A DNA stretch of 64,000 bases, taken from positions 18,050,372-18,114,371 of the forward strand of contig JAJEKV010000017.1 of NCBI GenBank assembly GCA_021234155.1, written 5' to 3'. Position 1 is the first letter of the stretch; each line of letters starts with the position of its first letter. The notes under the pieces were generated by a model. The model was given only the letters and a program-made list of their open reading frames with translations, was not told the DNA's origin and made no database searches. Of this stretch, positions 48,417-57,804 are shown piece after piece. The DNA is from Isoetes taiwanensis (Eukaryota > Streptophyta > Lycopodiopsida > Isoetales > Isoetaceae). A program made the translations under genes and the position numbers.

Positions 48417-50160
48417 ATGGAGGGAAAAGGAGGAGGGAAACGGGAATCAGACCTTTCTTGTGCCCCAGCTATGGCGCACCGGAGCCCCATCCATGCCTCC
48501 ACCCCTCTGCCGGACTCCGGCAACCCCCCCTTCTGCGCCCATCAATTCCTTTTCCTGGATCATCCCAATTCCGATCACCCCCTGCTTTCCGACCTCCAAT
48601 CCATGGCCTCCCTCGAGCTCCAGCTCCAGAATTGCTGCCGGAACTCTTCCGACCCTCCCGAATTTTGGAGCTGCCTCACCCAGCTTAGCTCCCCCGATCA
48701 TCCTCAAGAAATTCTGAGCCAACCCACCAAATTTTGCCGCAAGAAGAGTACCTCCCTCGACGATGTTATGCTGCAGAAGTTTAAATTTCAGGAGCTCAGA
48801 ATTCTGCGTTTGCGGTCTGATGGGAGTAAAATTGCGAAAGATGACAGTTTCTTGCCTCTGCTTTCGGAGTCCGGCGAGGAGGAAGGGTTTAAGGATGTTT
48901 TGCTCATCAAAAGCTCGAATTTGGGTGCGGAATTGGAGCAAAATGAAGAATTGAAGGCGCCCACAACGTGCCATGTGAGGTGTTTGAGCAGGCAGATGCA
49001 TTCGAGAGAAGTGTCTCGGGTTTCAGAAATTTCTTTCGATTTGATGGGTTCACAGGGGGCAAAATTTTTGCTGCAGATCAATTCGGCAGAGGATGCCGAA
49101 TCTCCGTTCCGGGCCTGTGCCGCTGTGCCATTCAAATGGGAACTTGCTCCAGGGCAGCCCAAACCCGAAGCTTTTGCTCCCAAAAAGGCCACCAATCCTT
49201 CTCTGCAGCTCCCTCCTAGATTGCTTCTTCGAAATATTAGTTCCGGCTGCTTAGAAAGCTCCAATTCTACCCCTGATCTGCACAAAAAAGCCCGCAGATC
49301 CAAAACTCTAAGCCGTTTCGCACTTCCAGACCCAAAAGAAAAGCCCTTCTTCTCAAAATCCCATTCCACTTCCCCCGTTTTCACACCCGATTTTGAGAAC
49401 TCTGGTTCTTGCAGCTCCTCCGAGACTAATCCGAGCTCAGAATCCGACACCCAAACAAAAAATTCCCATGCCTTGCTTATTTCTGATGCAGAATCGGCAT
49501 GTTTTTCACAACCCAGATCGGCTTCTCATTCAAAATCGGGCCTGGCTACGCCGATTGTGCAAGAATGCGGGATAAAGGACGCTGTAAGCAGATCATTCAG
49601 CAAATTCAGGGCCAAATTGCACAGAAAAAAAGCAAAGGAAACAAGAATTGCTGCAGGGGTTTCTGAAACTCTAATCTGGGCTCCAACTCTGGCAACTTAT
49701 TTCCAATGTTTCGAAGACAATACAAGCGGCCAGCTTGTTCTGCTTGAAACTGACAAGACAAATTCAAGCCGGAATTCAAATTCCTTCAAGGTTTCGATCA
49801 CAGAAACCAAATCCGACGCAGAAATTCAAAATGCAAGCCATTGCAGCTGTTCATGCCACAGCAATTCTACACAAATATGCTTCTCTCCATCTGGCCAATT
49901 CAAGCAATTGAAGAAAAATCCGTCGAAACAGAGAAGATGGGTGGCAAGAAGGATTCGGAAAGGGTCGAGGTTACTGGTAAGCAAATCAAATTTGCAGTTT
50001 TTTACGAATTTGATCTTCTGATTCATGTTGGTGATCTAAATTTTGCATTTTTGCATGGCAGACATTTGTATTTAGAGCTCTGAAGCAAGCGGTTGCTCCA
50101 AAAAGGCGCAGTGCTCAGAAATCTGAGGATGAATCCGGCGCTGTGTACCACTGCATCTGA
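48417..50160 (+). CDS. DUF688-family protein, 2 exons
   Basis: Exon 1 (48417-49976) and exon 2 (50062-50160) join in phase 0 through a GT-AG intron to give about 552 residues. The diagnostic motif is CAAVPFKWELAPGQPKPEA near residue 240, matching the VPFxWExxPGxPK signature of DUF688. Further features are a Ser/Pro-rich middle, LSRFALPDPKEKPFFSKS, a basic SKFRAKLHRKKAKETRI, a Cys/His cluster (NASHCSCSCHSN) and a C-terminal helix TFVFRALKQAVAPKRRSAQK. The biochemical role of the family is unknown. The first Met at 48417 lies after a purine-rich leader. The coding region is much more GC-rich than the flanks and has no lesion, so it is probably a working gene. Confidence 0.88.
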
Positions 50161-51383
50161 CCATGTGGCAGATATGACTTAGGTTTTTGTTTGTCAGCTA
50201 AAATTTGGTCTTTTCCAGATCCACATTCAAGTGGACGTTTCTGAATTTATGAACTATTTCTTCCTTGTCAGTTACTCACTAGTTTATGTAATATATGATA
50301 TTCATATAATATATGCAATATATATCACGTTGACATGCAGACTTGTTTTTTCATTCCTTATGCACAAATGATTACCACGTTGACATGTCCTCTGAACTGT
50401 ATTTGTTTTATTCTTTCAATCATACTTTGGCAGTTCAGTTCTTTCTTTCTTGTTTGTTGCTTGCTTGGTCTCTTGGTTTGAATGGGCAATGGGGTTTTAC
50501 CACATGGCACATTTTAACCGGCACGTTTGTTGATCCATATGATCTGGATCGTCCTTTGAAAAGCTTGCATATTTGTGGATGTTTAGCTTCGCATTCAACC
50601 TCGGATGCCGATAATCCAGGCTGGGAGTTGATACTCTAGATCTGGAGGGTGATGAACTATCTGTGATGTGATAAACCAGCCGTGGGTGTCGAAGTTGGGC
50701 TTGCCAGTTAAAGGAGTTAAACAGCCCTGCTTGGCCATTATAGGGAATAAATGGGCGGCTCGCCTGTTTGTTCGGCAATGGCCTCGCAGGGGTGTTTAAC
50801 CCCTTCGTAAGCTTAGGGACCCTAAAATTTCCTTCGATTTCAGCCTCTGTGTTTTTCAGGTAACTTTAGGGTGCCAGTTTCTAGTGGTAATCTGGTGGCG
50901 CCGCCAGGGCTTCTGTAGAGCTTCGCCAGAGTTTGTGTAGAGTTTTGCAAACATGGCTTTCTGGCTTCCTCTTCAAACAAAGATCATAAACAAATACTCT
51001 GCAAATAATGCTTTCCGGAAAACAGATCCTCCGCTAATAGAGGTCAATAACAACGCTCTTGGGATCCTCTTTCGTTGTTTCTGGAACAAGAAGCAGACTG
51101 AAGAACAACATTTTTGCAGCAGAAAACACTTGGATTATGGCAGAAGGCAAAGCTTTCAGTATACCATAAGCTGTCCCAGTTTGTGAAACCGTATATTTAT
51201 GACATATGGTTTGAATGGTTAAAGTTAGGTATTGTATGAAAGTTAGTATGGAAATAGGGCAAATTGGTTCGCTGTATTTCTGGAGTCTTCGGGATGTGGG
51301 CAAGCAGGTCGGATGCATGATTTGATGCAGGCGCTATCTTTAGAAGGCGCCTCTTTCTGTTCCTGGCGCTGGAAGCGGATAAG
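50161..51383. other. 3' flank of DUF688 and left flank of the HUH element
   Basis: No gene is recognised. The left end of the HUH element should lie between about 50650 and 51380. No inverted repeat marks it, as expected for rolling-circle or replitron-type elements. Confidence 0.4.
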
Positions 51384-51500
51384 ATGGGGAATCCGGCCCT
51401 CTTACAGTCTATAAATCCTGAGCTTGGAGCCGGCTGCATACCTAACCAGGTGAGCTTCAGATTTCCTTGCGTTTTTTCCTGTTGTCTTTGCTTTGTTTCC

Positions 51501-52472
51501 ATGAGGAGGGATGCCAGGAATGGGCAGCCAGACTCTTCTTCTGGGAGGTCTAGTGTGGAGGCATGCAGAAATGCTGTTGAGGATGAAGGCATAGGCCTCA
51601 TAGACGTGAGTGTGACACTGGGTGTGACAGGCATGGATGCACCCCCAGAGTTTTATGACATGCTCCTTAATTTCTGTGAGAAGGACTGTGTTTCAGGTGC
51701 TGTTGCAACGGAGAGGGGCAGTGACTTAGATCACCTGCATTACCAGTGTGTCTTTAGGCTTGCTCTGAAGTCCCCTAGAGTTGTGAATTTGGCCATGAAG
51801 CGGAGGTTTGGGCAGGGAGGTAAGAAGCATGTGGGGGTTGTTCTTGTTTGTAAGGCGTTAAAGAATAGCAGGCTCCATTGTTTCGAGGGGCTAATAGGGT
51901 ATTGCATGAAGGATATGGGGAAGCCACACTTCAAGCTGCACACAAAGAATGTGTCTGAGCGCCAGTTGGAGATGGGGAAGGACCTGTACTTGCTCTATGG
52001 TGCAGGGGACATCAAGCATGTGGTAGTTTTGGATAACAGGAACCTCTTGGGAAGAGCCCTTCATTTTGTGAACTATCATGGGGGAAGGCAGCTGAGTTCC
52101 AGCCTTGTGTACACAGTCACTACTTAGAACCGGTAATTCGTGTTGTCTACTAGCTGGATCCTTCCTTCTAACACAACTTTTATATCTGAGCATAGAGTGA
52201 AGGCCGCCTGGCACCTGACACTAAACCCCAAAGTCGCATTGCCAAGTGATGTGAGGTGTGTGCTGTATGGCATCCCGACTGGGATGGAACCCATTCAGCG
52301 GATTGGGAAGGGTAGAAAACGATATTGGGATGAGGCTGCCACGCCTGGAGATATGGATGAGAACTTCGTGGAAGGGGAGGATGATGAATTCAGGTCTCAG
52401 GCTGTCGTGGACATGCCTGGGACTGATTTCATACCTCTTGACACCACGGATTACACAATGGCAATTGGTTGA
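51501..52472 (+). pseudogene. Replitron/Rep-like HUH endonuclease, interrupted by two in-frame stops
   Basis: HUH enzymes nick single-stranded DNA through a tyrosine and drive rolling-circle-type transposition or replication. The frame shows the expected order: a motif I-like LIDVSVTLG (about 51600), then ERGSDLDHLHYQCVF with the HxH pair (His codon at 51732), then the catalytic region LIGYCMKDMGKPH (Tyr codon at 51900), followed by a conserved-looking NVSERQLEMGKDLYLLYG. The frame meets TAG at 52125 and TAA at 52134. The same frame is then open again to 52472 with protein-like sequence (HRVKAAWHLTLNP, an acidic DENFVEGEDDEF). I chose the Met at 51501; a longer reading starts at 51384. No helicase domain is seen, which argues against Helitron and for a replitron-like or Rep-derived element. 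The family name is an inference. Confidence 0.6.
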
Positions 52473-52617
52473 CCTGTGCTTGTAGGGGGGGCACTGCGGA
52501 GTTTTGTACATATGTTTCTCTTTGTTTTGATGTTGCATCTTTGTTTGCGATTATTTCTTTATGCCCGGACCGAGAGATGGAGCGTGGTAATGGGATTTGT
52601 AGGGATGGAGATTGGGA

Positions 52618-53100
52618 ATGGGGCTGCTTTGCTGCAGTGAGCCTGTTGGAGTTGTGGGGATGAGGCCAACTGTCGGGGATGGCGTGATTAACATTGACAG
52701 TGATGAAGAGGCCTCATCTTCCCCTCCTCACAGGCCTGCTGCTGCCGGGCCAAGTATCCATGATGTAATTCATAATGCAATGCCCTCTCTTGTTGCATTC
52801 TCTCCGAACGGGGAGCGTGTCCAGGTTGCTCAGGAAGTGGTCTCAAGCATTGTTAACATTAATACTCTTGCCGAGTCTGTGGCAGCCTCTGTCAGATTGT
52901 TTAGGATGCAGCTTGGCGCTTTGTTTGCGGCATTGGAGGAGGCCGTTTCCCACATGGAGTGGGAAGAGGTGGAGGTCACTAGAGATGAGCGCCAGCATAT
53001 GCGGGCGCATATGAATCTGGCCCGGGCTCTTCTTATCAGGGAGTTGCGGCGAATTGACACTTTGGCCAGGTGCCACAATGCTGTTATGAACAACAACTAG
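52618..53100 (+). CDS. Second ORF of the HUH element, with SUMO-interaction-like motif
   Basis: About 160 codons directly downstream of the HUH gene on the same strand. Near the start, GVINIDSDEEASSS fits a SUMO-interacting motif (hydrophobic patch then acidic/serine run). The rest is helical: VSSIVNINTLAESVAASVRL, LFAALEEAVSHMEWEEVEV, RAHMNLARALLIRELRRID. It has no nuclease, helicase or DNA-binding domain I recognise. An acceptor-like TGCAG precedes codon 7, so it could also be a terminal exon. Its intactness, compared with the broken HUH frame, is notable. Confidence 0.4.
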   Translation: MGLLCCSEPVGVVGMRPTVGDGVINIDSDEEASSSPPHRPAAAGPSIHDVIHNAMPSLVAFSPNGERVQVAQEVVSSIVNINTLAESVAASVRLFRMQLGALFAALEEAVSHMEWEEVEVTRDERQHMRAHMNLARALLIRELRRIDTLARCHNAVMNNN

Positions 53101-53373
53101 ATACTGGTATGCTTGTATGATTCTCTGCTTTGCTTTCTTTCTGTGTGTGCTTTGTCTGCTACGGATGTTATGCATCGAGAAAAAGGAAATAAAAAATGCA
53201 AAGGGATGTGGAAATGGATTGCGGTGAGAAAAAAAAGTGTGTTTCGATTGGAAAAAAACCAGTTGGTGTGTTTTGTGGCTTCATATAATTATTTGTGGAA
53301 AAAAGAAATGAAAAAGCTGAAAAAAATAAAGGGAAAAGCATGGTGTGATTGCATGTGCATGTGCATGGGAATA

Positions 53374-53445
53374 GCCCCCCGCCCTTTAAGGGGCGGGCAT
53401 TGTTTGAATTCGCTGCGATTGCACGGGGGTTCGAATCCCCGGTCC
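53374..53445 (+). other. GC-rich hairpin plus tRNA T-arm-like sequence, possible element 3' end
   Basis: CCCGCCCTTTAAGGGGCGGG (53378-53397) forms a near-perfect hairpin. About 28 bp later GGGGTTCGAATCCCC (53426-53440) is a perfect T-arm with a consensus B box. No D-arm or acceptor stem pairs with it, so it is not a tRNA gene. A terminal hairpin is expected for HUH-type elements. Confidence 0.4.
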
Positions 53446-53839
53446 TGTTTTCCTCATTTCACTTGTAGTTGCAGCAGCCTGGTGGACGCAGCAGAAGGTA
53501 GGGAGTTCAGTTGGTGCAGCCCTTTTTGATGGCTGCAAACGTGTGCCGCAGGTTTGTGGTCGCAAACATAGAAAGTTTATCTTAGCCTTTCTTCTATTTT
53601 CAGATTGCTGCCTATTTCAGGCCCTCTTCTAATCTGGGGTCAATGCAATATTAATTGCTTGTGCAATGGTTGTCAAGGGCCCTAAAGAATAGGGTCAACT
53701 AAGCGTTTGACCCCATCTCTGAATGACGTGTATGGCTGCACTGCTCCTAGAGGGAATATCCGAGGGAACATTCTTGCATCCTGTGGCTGGTAATACACTA
53801 GAGCATCCATCAACCATATGCACAATATAGCGATGGGGT
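53446..53839. other. Short intergenic stretch with no supported gene
   Basis: Nothing coding is recognised. An AGGGCCCT palindrome lies near 53676. Confidence 0.4.
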
Positions 53840-54060
53840 ATACTATATAGCAAGAATGGCAAATAAGGTTTGAGCCAAGTGTATAATGGTGTTAATTTGT
53901 ATATGTTTTATGAAATTGAAAGAAACAATAGAACGGGCTCTCGCTGCCCTACGTTACCCCTCGTGTGAATATGCACCCACATAGAAGGGGGTTTTAGAGG
54001 TAGGGGCAATGGTTTATGTTGTGTACAAAATTTTTTTGGCCCCTTTGGAGCCTTGGAAGG
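53840..54060. mobile_element. Partial second copy of the 14-kb foldback element
   Basis: GGCTCTCG, TGCCCTACGTTACCCC, GTGTGAATATGCACCCA and CAATGGTTTATGTTGTGTAC match the right arm at 14361-14510. The preceding loop sequence (AATGGTGTTAATTT) matches 14327. The opposite arm is missing. The copy ends just before the LINE tail at 54073. Confidence 0.7.
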
Positions 54061-54072
54061 GTATGCATCCTA

Positions 54073-57020
54073 AGGAAGGAAGGAAGGAAGGAAGGTATTT
54101 TTATCGTCCACGGAGACCAATCGGTCTATGGGACCCAATACAAAAGCGCAGCAAGCGGATTACTACCCGGATTAAAAAACCCCCGCCCCGAAGGGTTTTC
54201 GAGGGAAAAACCGTGGCAGCAATCAGCCTGCTGACAAACTGTTCCAATATACGAAATACAAAAGCACACAAATATATACACTCATGTACCGTACCCATAG
54301 TGCACGATCGGTGGCAGCCGGGGGAGGGGCAAAAGGTGGGCTCGGAGATCGATTACCTCACGAATGTATGACCCTAGGGCACGCGTCTTGGCCGGTGTGT
54401 TCATCAGCAAATGTAGGGGCAAGTCCGGCCGTACTAAGGGAACGTATCTGGCCCGGATCTGACTGAATCCTGGGCAACTCTGGAAAGTGTGAGACTCATC
54501 CTCAATGGCACCCGTTGACAAAGAGCGACAGCACTGCTCCCTCTGGCGGGCTCCCAATCCACCGCCCGATCTTGATGCGGAGATGGTGGGCTTTGTCTTG
54601 CGAATGGAGGCAATGAATCTAGCTTTTGGGGCGGTGGAACGGCGGTAGAGGCTGCTGGGGGCCCCGACCAGCGGGGTTGATCGCTCCCTTGTAATGGGCC
54701 GTTTTGACCTGCTCTAGAGCCGGGGGTCCCGAGCTTGCCAAGGAAGCAAGCGTCGGGTATTCAAGCCGCCACGATCGGGCCTGTGTCCACCGCGACGCAT
54801 CTCGTGCTCTGCCGCGTTCCATCCGGCGAACCACCGATCTCTCTTACCCCTCCAACGAGTCCCGAGCCATTGCGGGCCCATTGCCTGGCGTAAGCAGTGC
54901 GGGGAGCCGAGCATCACCCATATTAACCACTTTCCGAAAGTAGGCGATGTGTCTATCAAAGTTTGCCCCTGGCGGCAAGAATCCGATTTCTGCGGCCAGA
55001 ATCGATAGGGGGATGAAGGTTTCACCCCAAGTGCCCGTGCCAAAAATGCCTTTTGCACCTGCCCCAAGTCATTCAGTCGCCAAAGAGGCGCACCGAGCCC
55101 CAAACCTCGACCCGTCTGAAGGGACAATTTCGACCGACCCAAAGCGGATGTGGGTGATGGCCCCAATCATAGAGCTACGCACGGTGGCTATTAATCTGCA
55201 TAGCATAAAGCTTTCCGGCCTGGCATCACCCATAGCGGATGGGCGTCTCCCAACAGAAGCGGCGAGGAGGGACCTCCACAGCCGTCCTTGATATGTGAGT
55301 GCAAGAGGTGGGGTGGCGTGAAGAGGATATGAGAACCACCACGGTCTTGGCGATTCGCGCATGTCGTAGCCCTGGCGAATGTGTCTAGGGCATCGGATGG
55401 GGACTGCATAACCGGGGTGTGGGCCGAAGGTGACAAAGATCGCCCACATAAATAGGTGGCCGGATGACACAGTGCAAAAGCTATATGCCATCCCCCCATG
55501 CTCGCAGAAGCCGGGGCTCTAACTAGTCAATGTAGAGGCCAAGAAGTGTTGGTGAGGGGGGCAGCCTGTCGGACCTCGATACTCTTGGTGAATGCTTGGC
55601 ACGGTTTACCGCATCCCGCCAAAACAACTCTCATACAGCACTGTATATAGCATTACGCATAGGGCGCAGCGTGATTGATCATCTAGCTTTTGACTTTCGG
55701 GGACGAAAAGCCTTCGCGAAGTCCACAAAGCAAATAATACAAGTCCCCGCCGATGGTTTCTACTGTCTTCAATCAAGTGCAGCGGTGTAAAGATATGGTC
55801 AATCGTTGAGTGGCGGGGTCTAAAGCTTTGCTTGTGGGAGGGCTCGCACATCTGCCGCCTCGCCGGGTCGGGTCAACTGGCTTTCGAGAATGCCGACCAA
55901 CAGTTTGGCAAATCTTGAAGCCCGACCATGATCGTCCCGTAATTGGTTTGGAAAGGTGGGTCGCCCGCCTTGTGAATGGGGACAACCACGCTTGTGGTCC
56001 ATTGTCGGGGAAACCTTCTGCAATGCTCTGTTGAGCGGGGTAGTGAGGATCGGCACCGGTGCCCGCCGCCCCATTTGAGTAACTTCGGCACGCATACCGC
56101 CGAGGTCGGTGCCGCCCCATTAGCCGGCCGTTCGCGGGCCCTCCACAACATCCTCCTCGCGAGAACCAATGGGGGGCCATCCCGTGGGGGTAATGGGCGT
56201 GCTGGCCCCACGGTGGGTCATAGAGCTGCTTTGCAAACGCGCTCCCCTTTGCCCGGTGTGATGTCCCCTCAGGGCTGGGCTGGCCTTGAAGCACTCTGCG
56301 CCAAAAGGTTCAAGGATGAGTGTCGGCCGGGTAGAACATCTCCCCACGGTGCACGGCAAGGTGGCGCCTTTGTCTCCTTCCGGATGGGCCGCATGCGTGG
56401 GTGGCTTCGGCGGTACACGGATCCCGAATGTGACCCGGGGCGCTTGCGTTCTTTACACTCCGCATCAAACCCCGGTTACGCTTGAAAGGTTCTTGTCCCT
56501 GGCGGCTACGCGGGGGTCTCCCAAAACACCTGTCATTTGCATCCCGTAATAGCTCGGTCAACCGGGTCGGTCTGGCCGCTCTAGTGTGGGGCGTCCATGA
56601 GCATCGGCGTAGTCCTCTGCACGCTCATAATCCGATCATAGCCCGAGGATGGCGAGGGGGCTGGCATAGTGGGGGTTCTGGCGGCTTTCCAAGCCATGTC
56701 CAAATAAAGTGGGAGGTGATCTGAGTCGGCCTCCTCATCCCGACTGTTGGTGCCCACCCAGAAACGACTGATGAGATGCATATCTTGCGCAACTACGAGC
56801 ACATAGTCCACCATACTAGACCCTCCCCCCTGATTGTCCTGTCTGCAGGTGCACTTGTGAGAAGCGGGCCACTGTGACAGGCCATTGCAAATTATCAAGT
56901 AAAAAATACCGCATAGCAGGAGCAACTGTCTGCCAAAGCGAGTGACCTGATCCGATCGTTGTGGCAGGTTGCCTCTGCGGGGCGTAGCTGCAGGACATTG
57001 TCAGCGAGGGGTCAAGTCTC
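54073..57020 (-). mobile_element. Degenerate LINE with endonuclease, RT and zf-RVT remains and (TTCC)n tail
   Basis: Reading the minus strand: 56925-56581 carries an AP-endonuclease end (SSMVDYVLVVAQDM, DSDHLPLYLDMAWKA). The 55851-55690 part carries RT blocks (SFRPRHSTIDHIFTPLHLIE, then in another frame CFVDFAKAFRPRKSKA, where the motif A Asp is lost). The 54557-54300 part carries the zf-RVT end (AIEDESHTFQSCPGF). Many frameshifts and stops break it. The 3' end on the plus strand is the GGAA repeat at 54073-54095. GC content is high. The numerous plus-strand frames across 54300-56700 are shadows of it. Confidence 0.8.
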
Positions 57021-57450
57021 AGGAGAAAATGAGCATTCATAACAATACAACATGGGTTATATAGATAGTGAGAAAGCGGCGTCATTGTTCATTATGTGCT
57101 TTGTGATATACATTGAAACTAGTTATATTGCTCATTTAAGGTTAGCACACAAACTAGGTATAAGAGCTCTTTTTTTTCTTTTTAGCAGGGTTGGCTTTCC
57201 TGCATTTCAAGCTATGCCATGTGTCCTGCCACGTCAGCTTATTCTCATCTCAACCATTAGATCTCTTAATTTCGCATCGGACGGCCACGAAAATTAGAAA
57301 GTCCTTTGAAAATTACTTTCCCTCTTCTCCGACCATACCGATTCCCTCCTCTGCTTTGCGCTGGCTTCTCGCTTCTCCAAACAGCATTCTGGCTACCTAA
57401 TCAATCATGGGTTGCCTTCTTTAGTTGCTTGAAGTTGTTATTTTAGGGCC

Positions 57451-57804
57451 ATGTCTTTGGGATCCAGCACCGTCTTGCCTTATAGGGACAGAACATGTGA
57501 ATTCTTTGTTGCTGTAGAAAGACTTAGCAAATCAGCAGCATTTATACATGGCGCTTCCTTCCCAATGCCAGATTCTCGTTCGCATGAAAAACTCACAACT
57601 TTTCAGACTGGTTTGCATATGCAATCTGAATTCAATAGAAGGACCTCTCATATCGGCTTAGGGATTCATCACACTTCTCAAAAGCTCGCAAAACTGGTTG
57701 TCTGTAAGTAGGTAATTGTCAACTAGCATCTGCACTGTGTCCTGCATGAATTGTACTTAGGTAATTTATTTTCCTTGCTTCCATTGCAGTGGCAAAAAGG
57801 AAAG
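57451..57804 (+). CDS. SYP3/Sed5-like Qa-SNARE (syntaxin), 5' exons only
   Basis: Exon 1 (57451-57703) reads LPYRDRTCEFFVAVERLSKS, then SEFNRRTSHIGLGIHHTSQK and LAKLVV. Exon 2 (57790-57804) continues LAKRK across a GT-AG intron. The RDRTxEF start and the SEFNRRxSxIGLGIxxTSQKLxKL block are the N-terminal signature of syntaxin-5/SYP31-SYP32 proteins, which drive ER-Golgi membrane fusion. A normal leader with a possible 5' intron acceptor (TTTTAG) precedes the ATG. I could not find the remaining Habc helices, SNARE motif or membrane anchor in the next 4.5 kb. Either the introns are very long or the locus is a truncated copy. Confidence 0.75.

Noticed and set aside
48447-49450. Long minus-strand frames across the DUF688 gene
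   Set aside because: They are antisense shadows caused by codon bias in the GC-rich exon.
51501-52127. Helitron
   Set aside because: There is one tyrosine region and no SF1 helicase, and no Helitron-type TC...CTRR ends were seen.
53426-53440. tRNA gene at the perfect B box
   Set aside because: No matching D-arm, anticodon arm or acceptor stem occurs in the preceding 75 bases.
54284-56724. Many plus-strand open frames of 60-170 codons
   Set aside because: They oppose the degenerate minus-strand LINE, which explains the region.
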